14,419 nucleotides of DNA from CAZMOK01 sp964644135. GTDB lineage: Bacteria; Bacteroidota; Bacteroidia; Bacteroidales; JAGOPY01. Below, piece after piece: positions 1 through 7,314 of the stretch. Positions within the stretch are counted from its first letter, which is position 1. Each line of letters opens with the position of its first letter. Under the pieces are notes generated by a model that ran no database searches, was not told where the DNA came from, and saw only the letters and a program-made list of their open reading frames with translations. The translations under genes were made by a program, and so were the position numbers. Location of the stretch: positions 1 through 14,419 of the forward strand of contig CAZXWD010000079.1 of NCBI GenBank assembly GCA_964644135.1. The letters run 5' to 3'.

Positions 1-20
1 GTGGCAAAAAAAGGATCAGC

Positions 21-54
21 CACAAAGGCGCGAAGGCTCAAAGGAACGCAAAGT
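21..54. repeat. Degenerate octamer repeat, intergenic
   Basis: Three consecutive octamers follow the pattern CNCRAAGG (CACAAAGG, CGCGAAGG, CTCAAAGG at 21-44). After two extra bases comes a fourth degenerate copy, CGCAAAGT (47-54). Similar strings rich in AAAGGCGC or GAAGGC are, from my general knowledge, scattered between genes in many Bacteroidota genomes. GTGGC at 1-5 can pair with GCCAC at 19-23, but the window edge cuts off any larger structure. The function is unknown. The rest of 1-110 holds no gene that I can see. Confidence 0.55.
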
Positions 55-110
55 AGGGGCAATAACACACAAACCGCACAACGCGTTAATTGTATAGAAT
101 AGGGAGGGGA

Positions 111-821
111 TTACCTTTTATGCAGGCCGCATTCTTTCATTGCAGGCTCTTCCCACCACCACCTGCCTGATCTTATATCTTCGCCGGGACCGACAGGCCT
201 CGTGCACGGAAGGCAGCCAATGCTTGGGAATCCTTTATCATGGAGTTTGTTATAAGGAATGTTCTTTGCCCTGATATAATCCCATACATCGTCATTAGTC
301 CATTCGATCAAAGGATTGATCTTTATTTTCTTGTTGTTTGTGTCCCATTCCACCAGCTTTCCGTCCTGTCTTGTAACTGATTGTTCCCGCCTCAGGCCGC
401 TGATCCATGCATCCGCATCTTTCAATGCCCTGGTAAGTGGCTCTATTTTCCTGATGTGGCAGCAAAGCTTACGGTTTTCAACACTTTCATAGAAAAGGTT
501 GATGCCTTTATTGCTGACCATTTCTTCAACCCTTGCGGCATCGGGAAAATAAACATCAATTTTAACTCTATACCGCTTAACGGTAGAATCAAGCAGGTCG
601 TAAGTTTCAGGGAAAAGCCTTCCCGTATCAAGGGTAAATATCCTCACCTTCGATCCAATGCTCGCTATCATTTCAGTGAGGACCTGGTCTTCTGCCCCCA
701 GGCTCGAAGCAAATGCAAGCTTGTTTCCGAATTCTTTGCTGAAAAATTCAAGCACTTCGGGAGCTGTCTTTCCCTCGAGAATCTTGTTATATTTTTCTAT
801 GTCCCTGTGTACATCCGCCAT
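111..821 (-). CDS. cysH: Assimilatory adenylylsulfate (APS) reductase, [4Fe-4S] type
   Basis: This 236-residue cytoplasmic enzyme reduces activated sulfate (APS, possibly PAPS) to sulfite with thioredoxin, the step before sulfite reductase in cysteine synthesis. The nucleotide-binding segment FASSLGAEDQVL lies at about 37-48, LDTGRLFPETY at 64-74 and the SGLRREQS loop at 141-148. A CC pair (120-121) and CLPC (203-206) form the four-cysteine [4Fe-4S] signature. This signature marks the APS-using branch (EC 1.8.4.10) and is absent from the E. coli-type PAPS reductase. The C-terminal ECGLH (230-234) carries the catalytic cysteine, C231. Length is normal for the family. The ATG start gives a standard N-terminus, with only a weak AAGAG element upstream. 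No cysD, cysN or sulfite reductase gene is adjacent, so the rest of the pathway must lie elsewhere. It diverges from mpl. Confidence 0.93.
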   Translation of the reverse strand: MADVHRDIEKYNKILEGKTAPEVLEFFSKEFGNKLAFASSLGAEDQVLTEMIASIGSKVRIFTLDTGRLFPETYDLLDSTVKRYRVKIDVYFPDAARVEEMVSNKGINLFYESVENRKLCCHIRKIEPLTRALKDADAWISGLRREQSVTRQDGKLVEWDTNNKKIKINPLIEWTNDDVWDYIRAKNIPYNKLHDKGFPSIGCLPCTRPVGPGEDIRSGRWWWEEPAMKECGLHKR

Positions 822-848
822 TTTTGAACAGCTCTTGAATTTGACGTG

Positions 849-856
849 TAAAAGTA
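849..856 (-). promoter_or_regulatory. Weak candidate -7 element for cysH
   Basis: Read on the minus strand this is TACTTTTA, seven of eight matches to the Bacteroidota -7 consensus TAnnTTTG. It lies about 28 bp upstream of the cysH ATG. I see no convincing TTTG -33 element, so this is tentative. Confidence 0.2.
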
Positions 857-867
857 CTAAAATAAAT

Positions 868-875
868 TATTTTTG
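868..875 (+). promoter_or_regulatory. Candidate Bacteroidota -7 promoter element for mpl
   Basis: TATTTTTG is a full match to TAnnTTTG. A TTTG at 840-843 could be the -33 element, but its 24-bp spacer is longer than the usual 19-21. Transcription would begin near 881, leaving a leader of about 12 nt before the ATG at 894. An in-frame TTG at 873 lies inside this element and therefore cannot be the start codon if the promoter is real. Confidence 0.42.
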
Positions 876-893
876 AATTTCATAATTGAGACC

Positions 894-2249
894 ATGAAAG
901 TACATTTCATCGCAGTAGGCGGAAGTGCCATGCACAACCTGGCCATTGCCCTGCAAAAAAAAGGCTACATCGTTACAGGTTCTGATGATGAGATTTTTGA
1001 GCCCTCCAGGTCACGACTGGCAAAATATGGATTGCTCCCCCCTGAAGAGGGGTGGTTTCCTGAAAGGATCACACCTGATCTTGATGCAGTAGTGCTGGGG
1101 ATGCATGCGAAAGAGGATAACCCGGAATTACAGAAAGTAAAAAGGCTTGATATTCCTGTTTATTCGTATCCCGAATACCTCTACGAGCAATCAAAGAACA
1201 AGACAAGGGTTGTTATAGGCGGAAGCCACGGTAAGACAACCATAACTGCAATGGTACTTCATGTGATGCACAGCCTGGGCAAAGAGGTTGATTACATGGT
1301 GGGGGCCCAGCTCGATGGTTTTGATATCATGGTGAAACTGTCTGAAGAAGCCCCTGTTGTTGTATTGGAAGGGGATGAGTACCTCTCCTCTCCACTCGAC
1401 CGGCGGCCAAAGTTCCACCTGTACAAACCTGATATTGCCTTGCTGAGCGGAATTGCCTGGGACCACATCAATGTTTTCCCTACTTTCGAAAGCTACCTTG
1501 AACAGTTTAGGATCTTTCTCGACAAAATAGTTCCGGGAGGAACGCTGGTATATTGCCGGGAAGATAAAATTGTCAATGAAATAGTTGAGGAGAAAAAACG
1601 CCCAATCAGGGCAGTACCTTATGGTACGATCGATTATCACGCAGAGGGGGATAAGGTCTCTGTGAATTTTAACGGTGAGGGTTATCCTTTGAAGATCTTT
1701 GGCAGGCATAACATGCAAAACCTGGATGGTGCAAGGATGGTCTGCAGGGAATTAGGCATATCCGATGCTGAGTTTTTTAAAGTGATCGGAGATTTCGAAG
1801 GTGCCTCGAAACGGCTCCAGCATGTTGCATCTCACGGAAGCCTTGATGTATACAAGGATTTTGCTCACAGCCCTTCGAAGTTAAAGGCAACGGTGGATGC
1901 CGTCAGGGAAAGGTACCCCGGCCGCAAACTGGTTGCCTGCATCGAACTTCATACATACAGCAGCCTGAGCAGCAGTTTCCTGGAAGAATATAAGGGCTGC
2001 ATGGAGAATGCCAATATACCGGTCGTATATTTTGACCCTCATGCCCTCGAACTTAAAAGGCTGCCGGCACTCACCAGGGAGGATGTGGTGCGATCATTCG
2101 GACAGCAGGGTGTGATAGTTTTCAATGAATCGGAAGAGTTGAGGGATTTTCTTTTACAAACCGATTGGAAAAACAGTGTGTTGCTAATGATGAGTTCAGG
2201 GAACTTTGGAGGGCTGGATCCGGAAGAAATTGCTTCTGAGCTGACATAA
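894..2249 (+). CDS. mpl: Mur ligase family protein, Mpl-like (UDP-MurNAc:tripeptide ligase)
   Basis: This 451-residue cytoplasmic ATP-dependent ligase is most like Mpl, which attaches recycled L-Ala-D-Glu-meso-Dap peptide to UDP-MurNAc in peptidoglycan recycling. A Rossmann-like UDP-binding start (FIAVGGSAMHNLA) is followed by the P-loop GGSHGKTT at 109-116. EGDEY (159-163) and AWDHINVFPT (188-197) correspond to Mpl's EADEY and FDH motifs. GRHNMQN is at 270-276 and KDFAHSPSKLKAT at about 321-333. The last differs from the usual DDFAHHP form: K replaces the first D and S the second H. ATG 894 is preferred because the upstream in-frame TTG overlaps the predicted promoter and precedes the conserved MKVHFIAVGG start. 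MurC, which adds L-Ala, is a related alternative, but the motifs favour Mpl. The substrate peptide is inferred, not shown. Confidence 0.82.
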   Translation: MKVHFIAVGGSAMHNLAIALQKKGYIVTGSDDEIFEPSRSRLAKYGLLPPEEGWFPERITPDLDAVVLGMHAKEDNPELQKVKRLDIPVYSYPEYLYEQSKNKTRVVIGGSHGKTTITAMVLHVMHSLGKEVDYMVGAQLDGFDIMVKLSEEAPVVVLEGDEYLSSPLDRRPKFHLYKPDIALLSGIAWDHINVFPTFESYLEQFRIFLDKIVPGGTLVYCREDKIVNEIVEEKKRPIRAVPYGTIDYHAEGDKVSVNFNGEGYPLKIFGRHNMQNLDGARMVCRELGISDAEFFKVIGDFEGASKRLQHVASHGSLDVYKDFAHSPSKLKATVDAVRERYPGRKLVACIELHTYSSLSSSFLEEYKGCMENANIPVVYFDPHALELKRLPALTREDVVRSFGQQGVIVFNESEELRDFLLQTDWKNSVLLMMSSGNFGGLDPEEIASELT

Positions 2250-2250
2250 A

Positions 2251-2274
2251 AAAACCGGGGAGGGCCCCGGTTTT
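2251..2274. terminator. Hairpin terminator between mpl and rho
   Basis: A perfect 10-bp stem (AAAACCGGGG at 2251-2260 with CCCCGGTTTT at 2265-2274) closes an AGGG loop, starting one base after the mpl stop codon. The A/T ends of the stem give a U-tract in either direction, so it can serve both convergent genes, mpl on the plus strand and rho on the minus strand. Confidence 0.88.
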
Positions 2275-2294
2275 GAGATTATTATCAGATGTTT

Positions 2295-4013
2295 TTATCC
2301 GTTCATAGAAATAAGGAACTCCTCGTTCGATTGCGTAAACCTGATCTTGTCTTTGAGGAATTCCATTGCCTCGAGTGGATTCATATCTGCAAGGTGGTTC
2401 CGGAGGATCCAGATCCGTTGCATTGACTCCCTGTCGATAAGCAGGTCTTCCTTCCTTGTGCTGGATGCCACAATATCAATGGCAGGATAGATACGTTTGT
2501 TCGAAAGTTTCCTGTCGAGCTGCAGCTCCATATTACCGGTACCCTTAAACTCTTCGAAGATAACTTCGTCCATTTTCGAACCGGTATCGATCAATGCTGT
2601 GGCAATGATGGTCAGTGATCCACCCTCTTCTATCTGCCTGGCCGCACCGAAGAACCTTTTTGGTTTTTGAAGGGCGTTGGCTTCAACACCGCCTGAGAGC
2701 ACCTTTCCTGATGCCGGGGCTACGGTATTATAAGCCCTTGCAAGCCTCGTGATGGAGTCGAGAAGGATTACCACATCATGGCCGCATTCAACCATCCTTT
2801 TTGCTTTTTCAAGGATAAGGTTGGCAATTTTCACGTGCCTTTCGGCGGGTTCATCAAAAGTTGAGGCAATAACTTCGGCCTTAACGCTCCTTTCCATATC
2901 GGTCACCTCCTCAGGGCGCTCATCTACGAGCAAAACGATAAGATAAGCTTCCGGATGATTGTAGGCAATTGCATTTGCTATTTCCTTCAGGAGCACTGTT
3001 TTACCTGTCTTTGGCTGGGCAACGATAAGTCCGCGCTGGCCTTTGCCTATCGGGGCAAACATGTCGATGATCCTCGTGGATATGTCGGCATTGGGATAAT
3101 CGGTTATCTTGAATTTCTTTTCGGGGAAAAGAGGAGTGAGATAATCGAAAGGTATCCTGTCACGTACCTCCTCGGGTTTCCTTCCGTTTATCATCTCAAC
3201 TTTGATCAGAGGGAAATATTTTTCCCCTTCTTTAGGAGGCCTGATGCTGCCCTGGATCGTATCGCCTGTTTTCAGTCCGAATAACTTTATCTGAGACTGG
3301 GAAACATAAATATCGTCGGGGGAATTCAGGTAATGGTAATCTGACGAGCGCAGGAAACCGTACCCGTCGGGCATGATCTCGAGCACTCCCTCACTGGTCA
3401 CGAAGCCTTCGTATTCGAAAGAAAATTCCTCAGATCTTTTTTTATGCTGATGTGGCCTCTGTGGCTGCTGGAATTTTTTATCCTCCTGTTCAGGTTTTCT
3501 TTCAAACTTTCTTTCAGGTTTTCTTTCAGGTTTTCTTTCAAGATTCCTGGAAGTATCTGTCCTGTGATCTCTTTGCCTTTGTTCCGGGCGTTTTTCTGAA
3601 GTTGCAGTTTCGGTTTTTTCTGCATCCTCCTTTTGTTTCGGTTGTTGTACCTTACTTTCTTCGGGCTTTTCTACGCCGGTATTTACAGGAGTTTTAGTTT
3701 CTTTTTTGTCCTGATCGGTTTCATCTTTTCTCGGACGTCCCCTGCGACGGGGCTTCTGGTCTGTATCTTTATCTTTGCTGTCCTTTGTTTCGGATTCAGC
3801 TTTTCTGGGCCTGCCGCGCTTCTTTCTTTTGGATGTGTCTGTGTTTTGCTCCTTGGCAAGGTCATCAGAGGAGGGATTCAACGCCTGCTGGTCGAGGATT
3901 TTGTAAATAAGGTCCTGCTTGAGGAGCTTATCATGTTTTGGTATGCCAAGTTCCTTTGCAATTTCGCGCAGGTCACTGACAAGTTTACTGTTCAACTCAA
4001 TTATATCGTACAT
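2295..4013 (-). CDS. rho: Transcription termination factor Rho with long disordered insertion
   Basis: Rho is a hexameric RNA-dependent ATPase that ends transcription. The protein is 572 residues, against about 420 for E. coli Rho. Residues 1-45 form the N-terminal helical domain. About 46-195 is a low-complexity, highly charged insertion with two AT-hook-like cores, KRGRPRK (65-71) and RRGRPRK (90-96), and four tandem ERK[PF] units (159-174). The cold-shock-type primary RNA-binding domain spans about 200-275 (DGYGFLR at 216-222). The Walker A motif is AQPKTGKT (332-339) and Walker B is VVILLDS (414-420). The Q-loop region, SGGVEANALQKPKRFFGAAR, is at 440-459, and the R-loop GTGNMELQL at 491-499. 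Catalytic parts are intact. The charged insertion is a known feature of Bacteroidota Rho; in Bacteroides thetaiotaomicron such a region supports phase separation. The ATG has only an A-rich AAAAGAA upstream, typical for the phylum. Confidence 0.97.
   Translation of the reverse strand: MYDIIELNSKLVSDLREIAKELGIPKHDKLLKQDLIYKILDQQALNPSSDDLAKEQNTDTSKRKKRGRPRKAESETKDSKDKDTDQKPRRRGRPRKDETDQDKKETKTPVNTGVEKPEESKVQQPKQKEDAEKTETATSEKRPEQRQRDHRTDTSRNLERKPERKPERKFERKPEQEDKKFQQPQRPHQHKKRSEEFSFEYEGFVTSEGVLEIMPDGYGFLRSSDYHYLNSPDDIYVSQSQIKLFGLKTGDTIQGSIRPPKEGEKYFPLIKVEMINGRKPEEVRDRIPFDYLTPLFPEKKFKITDYPNADISTRIIDMFAPIGKGQRGLIVAQPKTGKTVLLKEIANAIAYNHPEAYLIVLLVDERPEEVTDMERSVKAEVIASTFDEPAERHVKIANLILEKAKRMVECGHDVVILLDSITRLARAYNTVAPASGKVLSGGVEANALQKPKRFFGAARQIEEGGSLTIIATALIDTGSKMDEVIFEEFKGTGNMELQLDRKLSNKRIYPAIDIVASSTRKEDLLIDRESMQRIWILRNHLADMNPLEAMEFLKDKIRFTQSNEEFLISMNG
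3492..3539 (-). repeat. 12-bp tandem repeat inside rho encoding ERK[PF] x4
   Basis: There are four contiguous 12-bp units. Three are identical (plus-strand AGGTTTTCTTTC at 3492-3503, 3516-3527 and 3528-3539) and one is variant (AAACTTTCTTTC at 3504-3515). Read in the gene's direction they encode ERKP, ERKP, ERKF, ERKP, residues 159-174 of the disordered insertion. The frame is kept, so unit gain or loss would only change linker length. Confidence 0.9.
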
Positions 4014-4040
4014 TTCTTTTATTAATTTGAGAATATTTTC

Positions 4041-4075
4041 CCTTGGAGGAAAATTAGGAACCGAAATTCCTTGGA
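4041..4075 (-). other. Small hairpin flanked by direct repeats in the rho leader
   Basis: CCTTGGA occurs at 4041-4047 and again at 4069-4075. Between and partly overlapping them, AGGAA (4056-4060) can pair with TTCCT (4067-4071) around a 6-nt loop. This lies in the predicted untranslated leader of rho, about 30-60 nt upstream of its start codon. The stem is short and may be chance. Confidence 0.3.
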
Positions 4076-4149
4076 TTTTTATTCGATAGTTAGTTAATAG
4101 GATTTAAAAAAGGTGAAATAAAAAACGGAATGTCTTGAATTCGACACCG

Positions 4150-4157
4150 CAAATATA
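4150..4157 (-). promoter_or_regulatory. Candidate Bacteroidota -7 promoter element for rho
   Basis: On the minus strand this reads TATATTTG, a full match to TAnnTTTG. TTAG (4179 to 4176, minus strand), 18 bp upstream, is a weak -33 candidate. Transcription would start near 4143 and leave a leader of about 130 nt before the rho ATG. The remainder of 4014-4256 is AT-rich, with no gene visible. Confidence 0.48.
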
Positions 4158-4256
4158 ATACTTTTTTATGAATTACTAATTTTCTTCAGTAACGAACCGA
4201 AAAAATGAAAATCATGCAGGTACCCGGGGAAAGTCTGCTTTTGTTGAATAGCCCGA

Positions 4257-7130
4257 TCATCCGGTTGCTTCTGCATAATCTTCTACAGGGTAACACGTAC
4301 AAACAAGGTTTCTGTCGCCATAAGCATCATCGATGCGCGTGACAGGTGTGAAATATTTATTGTGAATCAGCGTATCAACAGGAAATGCTGCTTTCCTCCT
4401 GGAATAGGGAAACTCCCAGTTGTCGGAGGAAACCATATGGGCCGTATGCGGAGCATTTTTAAGGATGTTGTCCTTTCTGTCAGCCTTTGCTTCTTCGATT
4501 TCCCTGATCTCTTCCCTGATCCTGATCATGGCCTCACAGAACCTGTCCAGTTCATTGAGGGGCTCACTTTCTGTGGGTTCCACCATAAGTGTGCCAGCAA
4601 CTGGGAAAGCTACAGTTGGAGCGTGGAAACCATAATCCATGAGCCGTTTGGCAATATCGACAACCAGTATGTCGGCCGTTCTGTGAAACTCATTGCAATC
4701 GAGGATCATTTCATGGGCTACATGTCCTTTTTTCCCTTTGTAAAGGATCTTATAATGACCCGTTAATCTGGCTTTAATATAATTGGCATTGAGAATGGCA
4801 AGCTCAGTCGCTTGTTTCAATCCTTCCCTGCCTAAAAGCCTTATATAACCGTAAGATATCGGAAGGATGAGCGCACTGCCGAAGGGCGCTGATGATACTG
4901 CAGTAATGCCTTCCTCCCCGCCGGTCTCAATTATCGAATGTTTCGGCATGAATTTCTTCAGGTGCTCTGCCACACCTATCGGCCCTACACCCGGACCACC
5001 GCCGCCATGTGGTATTGCAAAAGTTTTGTGAAGGTTCAGATGACAAACATCGGCGCCTATCAGTGCAGGGTTTGTATATCCAACCTGCGCATTCATATTG
5101 GCACCATCCATATAAACCTGGCCACCGTGGTCATGTATGATCTCCGTGACCTCCTTTATTTTTTCTTCATATACCCCGTGGGTAGAAGGATATGTAACCA
5201 TTATGGCGGCAAGAGTTTCGCTGTGCTGCTCTGCTTTCGACTTCAGGTCTTCCATATCGATGTCGCCATTTTCGTCGGTCTTGAGCACAACTACTTTCAT
5301 GCCTGCCATGACCGAACTTGCCGGGTTTGTGCCGTGGGCGGATGATGGTATAAGGCATATATTTCTGTGTCCCTCACCGCGACTCTGATGATATGCCCTG
5401 ATCACAAGCAAACCTGTGTGCTCACCTGAGGCCCCGGAATTAGGCTGGAAAGTAATGGCTGAAAAGCCCGTAATCTCGCAGAGATATTTTTCCAGGCTTT
5501 CAATAACTTCCATATATCCTTCTGCCTGGTCAACGGGCACAAAAGGATGGATATTGGCAAATTCGGGCCAGGTGATCGAAAACAACTGGCTGGCCGCATT
5601 CAGTTTCATGGTGCATGATCCAAGGGGGATCATTGTCCGGTTAAGGGCCAGGTCCTTGTTCTCAAGCCATTTCAGATAGCGCATCATTTCTGTTTCAGTA
5701 TGATAACTGTTGAAACATGATGCTTCTAAAAATGCAGATTTCCTGATAAGCTCACCGGGCAGCCTGTTTTCTCTCTCTGGTTTATTTTTGTCGGAGCCAT
5801 TGCCTCCGGCAAGGATCGAAAACACAGATAACAGGTTAGTTATATCTTTTTCAGTGGTTGTTTCGTCAACACTTAACCCAACGGTGTTGTTGTCGATATA
5901 TCTGAGGTTGATATGTTTCGACAATGCTGTCTTTTTGACGTCAGATGAGGAGATTCCTTGCTTGATGCCTATTTTCAGTGTATCGAAGAAATACTCATTG
6001 TACAGTTCATAACCCATGCTCCTTAGAGATGACTCAATCACCATCGCTTTTCTATGAATGGATCCTGCAATCCGCTTCAGTCCGTCTGGACCGTGATAGC
6101 AGGCGAACATTCCTGCCATGGATGCGAGCAGGGCCTGGGCTGTACAGATATTCGAGGTTGCCCTCTCTCTCTTAATATGTTGCTCCCTTGTCTGCAGGGC
6201 CATCCTGTATGCCGGGTTTCCCAGCGCATCTTTCGAAACTCCAATGATCCTCCCCGGTATATTCCTTTTAAAATTTTCAGTTGTGGCAAAATAACCTGCA
6301 TGAGGGCCTCCATAGGCCATAGGGATACCAAAACGCTGCGATGAACCTACAACGACATCAGCGCCCCATTCTCCCGGTGGAGTGAGCAATACAAGGCTCA
6401 TGAGGTCAGCTGCGGCAACAATTACAGCGCCAACTTCGTGGGCATTCTTTGTGAATTCGGTGTAATCATTTATTGCCCCATACTGGTCGGGGTACTGGAC
6501 TATTCCTCCAAAGAACTCACCGGTCCAGTTAAAATTCCTGTGGTCCCCTGTCTCTAGTTCTATTCCTATGGGTAAAGCTCTTGTCTTGAGTATGTCAAGT
6601 GTTTGAGGAAATATATCCTCTGAAACGAAAAATTTATTTACGCCCTCTTTTACCTGTTTTCTTGGCCTTGCATTAAATGCCATAGCCATCGCTTCAGCTG
6701 CTGCTGTGCCCTCGTCCAGCAGGGAGGCATTGGCCAGTGGCAATCCCGTAAGGTCCGAGATCATTGTCTGGAAATTCAGCAACGCCTCAAGCCTGCCCTG
6801 GGATATTTCAGCCTGGTATGGGGTGTAGGCTGTGTACCAGCCAGGATTTTCAAGCACGTTCCTCTGGATTACAGGCGGGGTGAAGGTATTGTAATAACCA
6901 AGGCCAATGTAGCTTCTGTACAGCTTATTCTTTTTGCCTACAGAGCGGATATGTTCAAGATACTCCGGTTCCGTCATGCTTTCCGGCAGTTCGGGTTCTT
7001 TGTCGAGAAGGATGTTCCGCGGAACGATCTCATCCATCAGTTCCTTTGTGGAACCAACCCCGATTGCATCGACCATTTTCTTTATATCTGAATTACCCGG
7101 TCCGATATGACGCGCTGTAAAATCCATCAT
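4257..7130 (-). CDS. gcvP: Glycine dehydrogenase (decarboxylating), glycine cleavage P-protein
   Basis: This 957-residue homodimeric PLP enzyme is the P-protein of the glycine cleavage system. It decarboxylates glycine and passes the aminomethyl group to the lipoyl arm of the H-protein, feeding methylene-THF. It is the single-chain form in which the two halves (split in GcvPA/GcvPB systems) are fused. The N-terminal half starts with TARHIGP (5-11) and includes GLGYYNTFTPPVI (76-88). The C-terminal half holds GSCTMKLNA (504-512), SSAHGTNPAS (596-605) and the PLP-binding segment HLNLHKTFAIPHGGGGPGVG (697-716), with K702 as the Schiff-base lysine. Length is typical. gcvT, gcvH and lpd are not adjacent. 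ATG at 7130 is followed at once by a second ATG, either of which could be used. A possible terminator isolates it from hppA upstream. It also links to the thyA/folA block through one-carbon metabolism, though this is only a metabolic inference. Confidence 0.97.
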   Translation of the reverse strand: MMDFTARHIGPGNSDIKKMVDAIGVGSTKELMDEIVPRNILLDKEPELPESMTEPEYLEHIRSVGKKNKLYRSYIGLGYYNTFTPPVIQRNVLENPGWYTAYTPYQAEISQGRLEALLNFQTMISDLTGLPLANASLLDEGTAAAEAMAMAFNARPRKQVKEGVNKFFVSEDIFPQTLDILKTRALPIGIELETGDHRNFNWTGEFFGGIVQYPDQYGAINDYTEFTKNAHEVGAVIVAAADLMSLVLLTPPGEWGADVVVGSSQRFGIPMAYGGPHAGYFATTENFKRNIPGRIIGVSKDALGNPAYRMALQTREQHIKRERATSNICTAQALLASMAGMFACYHGPDGLKRIAGSIHRKAMVIESSLRSMGYELYNEYFFDTLKIGIKQGISSSDVKKTALSKHINLRYIDNNTVGLSVDETTTEKDITNLLSVFSILAGGNGSDKNKPERENRLPGELIRKSAFLEASCFNSYHTETEMMRYLKWLENKDLALNRTMIPLGSCTMKLNAASQLFSITWPEFANIHPFVPVDQAEGYMEVIESLEKYLCEITGFSAITFQPNSGASGEHTGLLVIRAYHQSRGEGHRNICLIPSSAHGTNPASSVMAGMKVVVLKTDENGDIDMEDLKSKAEQHSETLAAIMVTYPSTHGVYEEKIKEVTEIIHDHGGQVYMDGANMNAQVGYTNPALIGADVCHLNLHKTFAIPHGGGGPGVGPIGVAEHLKKFMPKHSIIETGGEEGITAVSSAPFGSALILPISYGYIRLLGREGLKQATELAILNANYIKARLTGHYKILYKGKKGHVAHEMILDCNEFHRTADILVVDIAKRLMDYGFHAPTVAFPVAGTLMVEPTESEPLNELDRFCEAMIRIREEIREIEEAKADRKDNILKNAPHTAHMVSSDNWEFPYSRRKAAFPVDTLIHNKYFTPVTRIDDAYGDRNLVCTCYPVEDYAEATG

Positions 7131-7171
7131 TTCAGTAGCTAATAGTTTTATAAAAGAAATTTAACAAGCCC

Positions 7172-7179
7172 CAAAATTA
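7172..7179 (-). promoter_or_regulatory. Candidate -7 promoter element for gcvP
   Basis: The minus-strand sequence TAATTTTG matches TAnnTTTG. It lies about 42 bp upstream of the gcvP ATG and just downstream of the hppA terminator. No good TTTG -33 element is seen. The space to the start codon is too small for a glycine riboswitch. Confidence 0.4.
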
Positions 7180-7235
7180 CTAATCTTTAACGATTAACTG
7201 AAGCATCTGTTCATTTATTGTGAATAAATTAACAA

Positions 7236-7260
7236 AGGCCCCGGATTTTTTCCGGGGCCT
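7236..7260 (-). terminator. Hairpin terminator downstream of hppA
   Basis: A perfect 10-bp stem (AGGCCCCGGA at 7236-7245 with TCCGGGGCCT at 7251-7260) closes a loop of five bases. On the minus strand the stem is followed by TTTGTTAATTTATT. It sits 55 bp past the hppA stop codon and upstream of the gcvP promoter, separating these two same-strand genes. A T-run on the plus strand side (7264-7270) would make it usable in both directions. Confidence 0.85.
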
Positions 7261-7314
7261 GCATTTTTTTGGTAATAAATTAAGAATTCTGGTTCAGGAT
7301 TTTCCTTTCAGGGA

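Noticed and set aside
381..827. 148-codon open frame on the plus strand across cysH
   Set aside because: It is antisense to a clearly conserved CysH protein with all its motifs, and its own translation resembles no family I know.
873..893. Upstream TTG as start of the Mpl-like protein
   Set aside because: It overlaps the best -7 promoter match, and family similarity begins at ATG 894.
3633..4025. 130-codon open frame on the plus strand rich in Phe and Leu
   Set aside because: It is the complement of the Lys/Glu/Arg-rich insertion of Rho; AAG/GAA codons read as CTT/TTC give a false membrane-protein look.
7131..7235. Possible glycine riboswitch upstream of gcvP
   Set aside because: The space is short and AT-rich and contains none of the G-rich core expected; it is occupied by the hppA terminator and a promoter.
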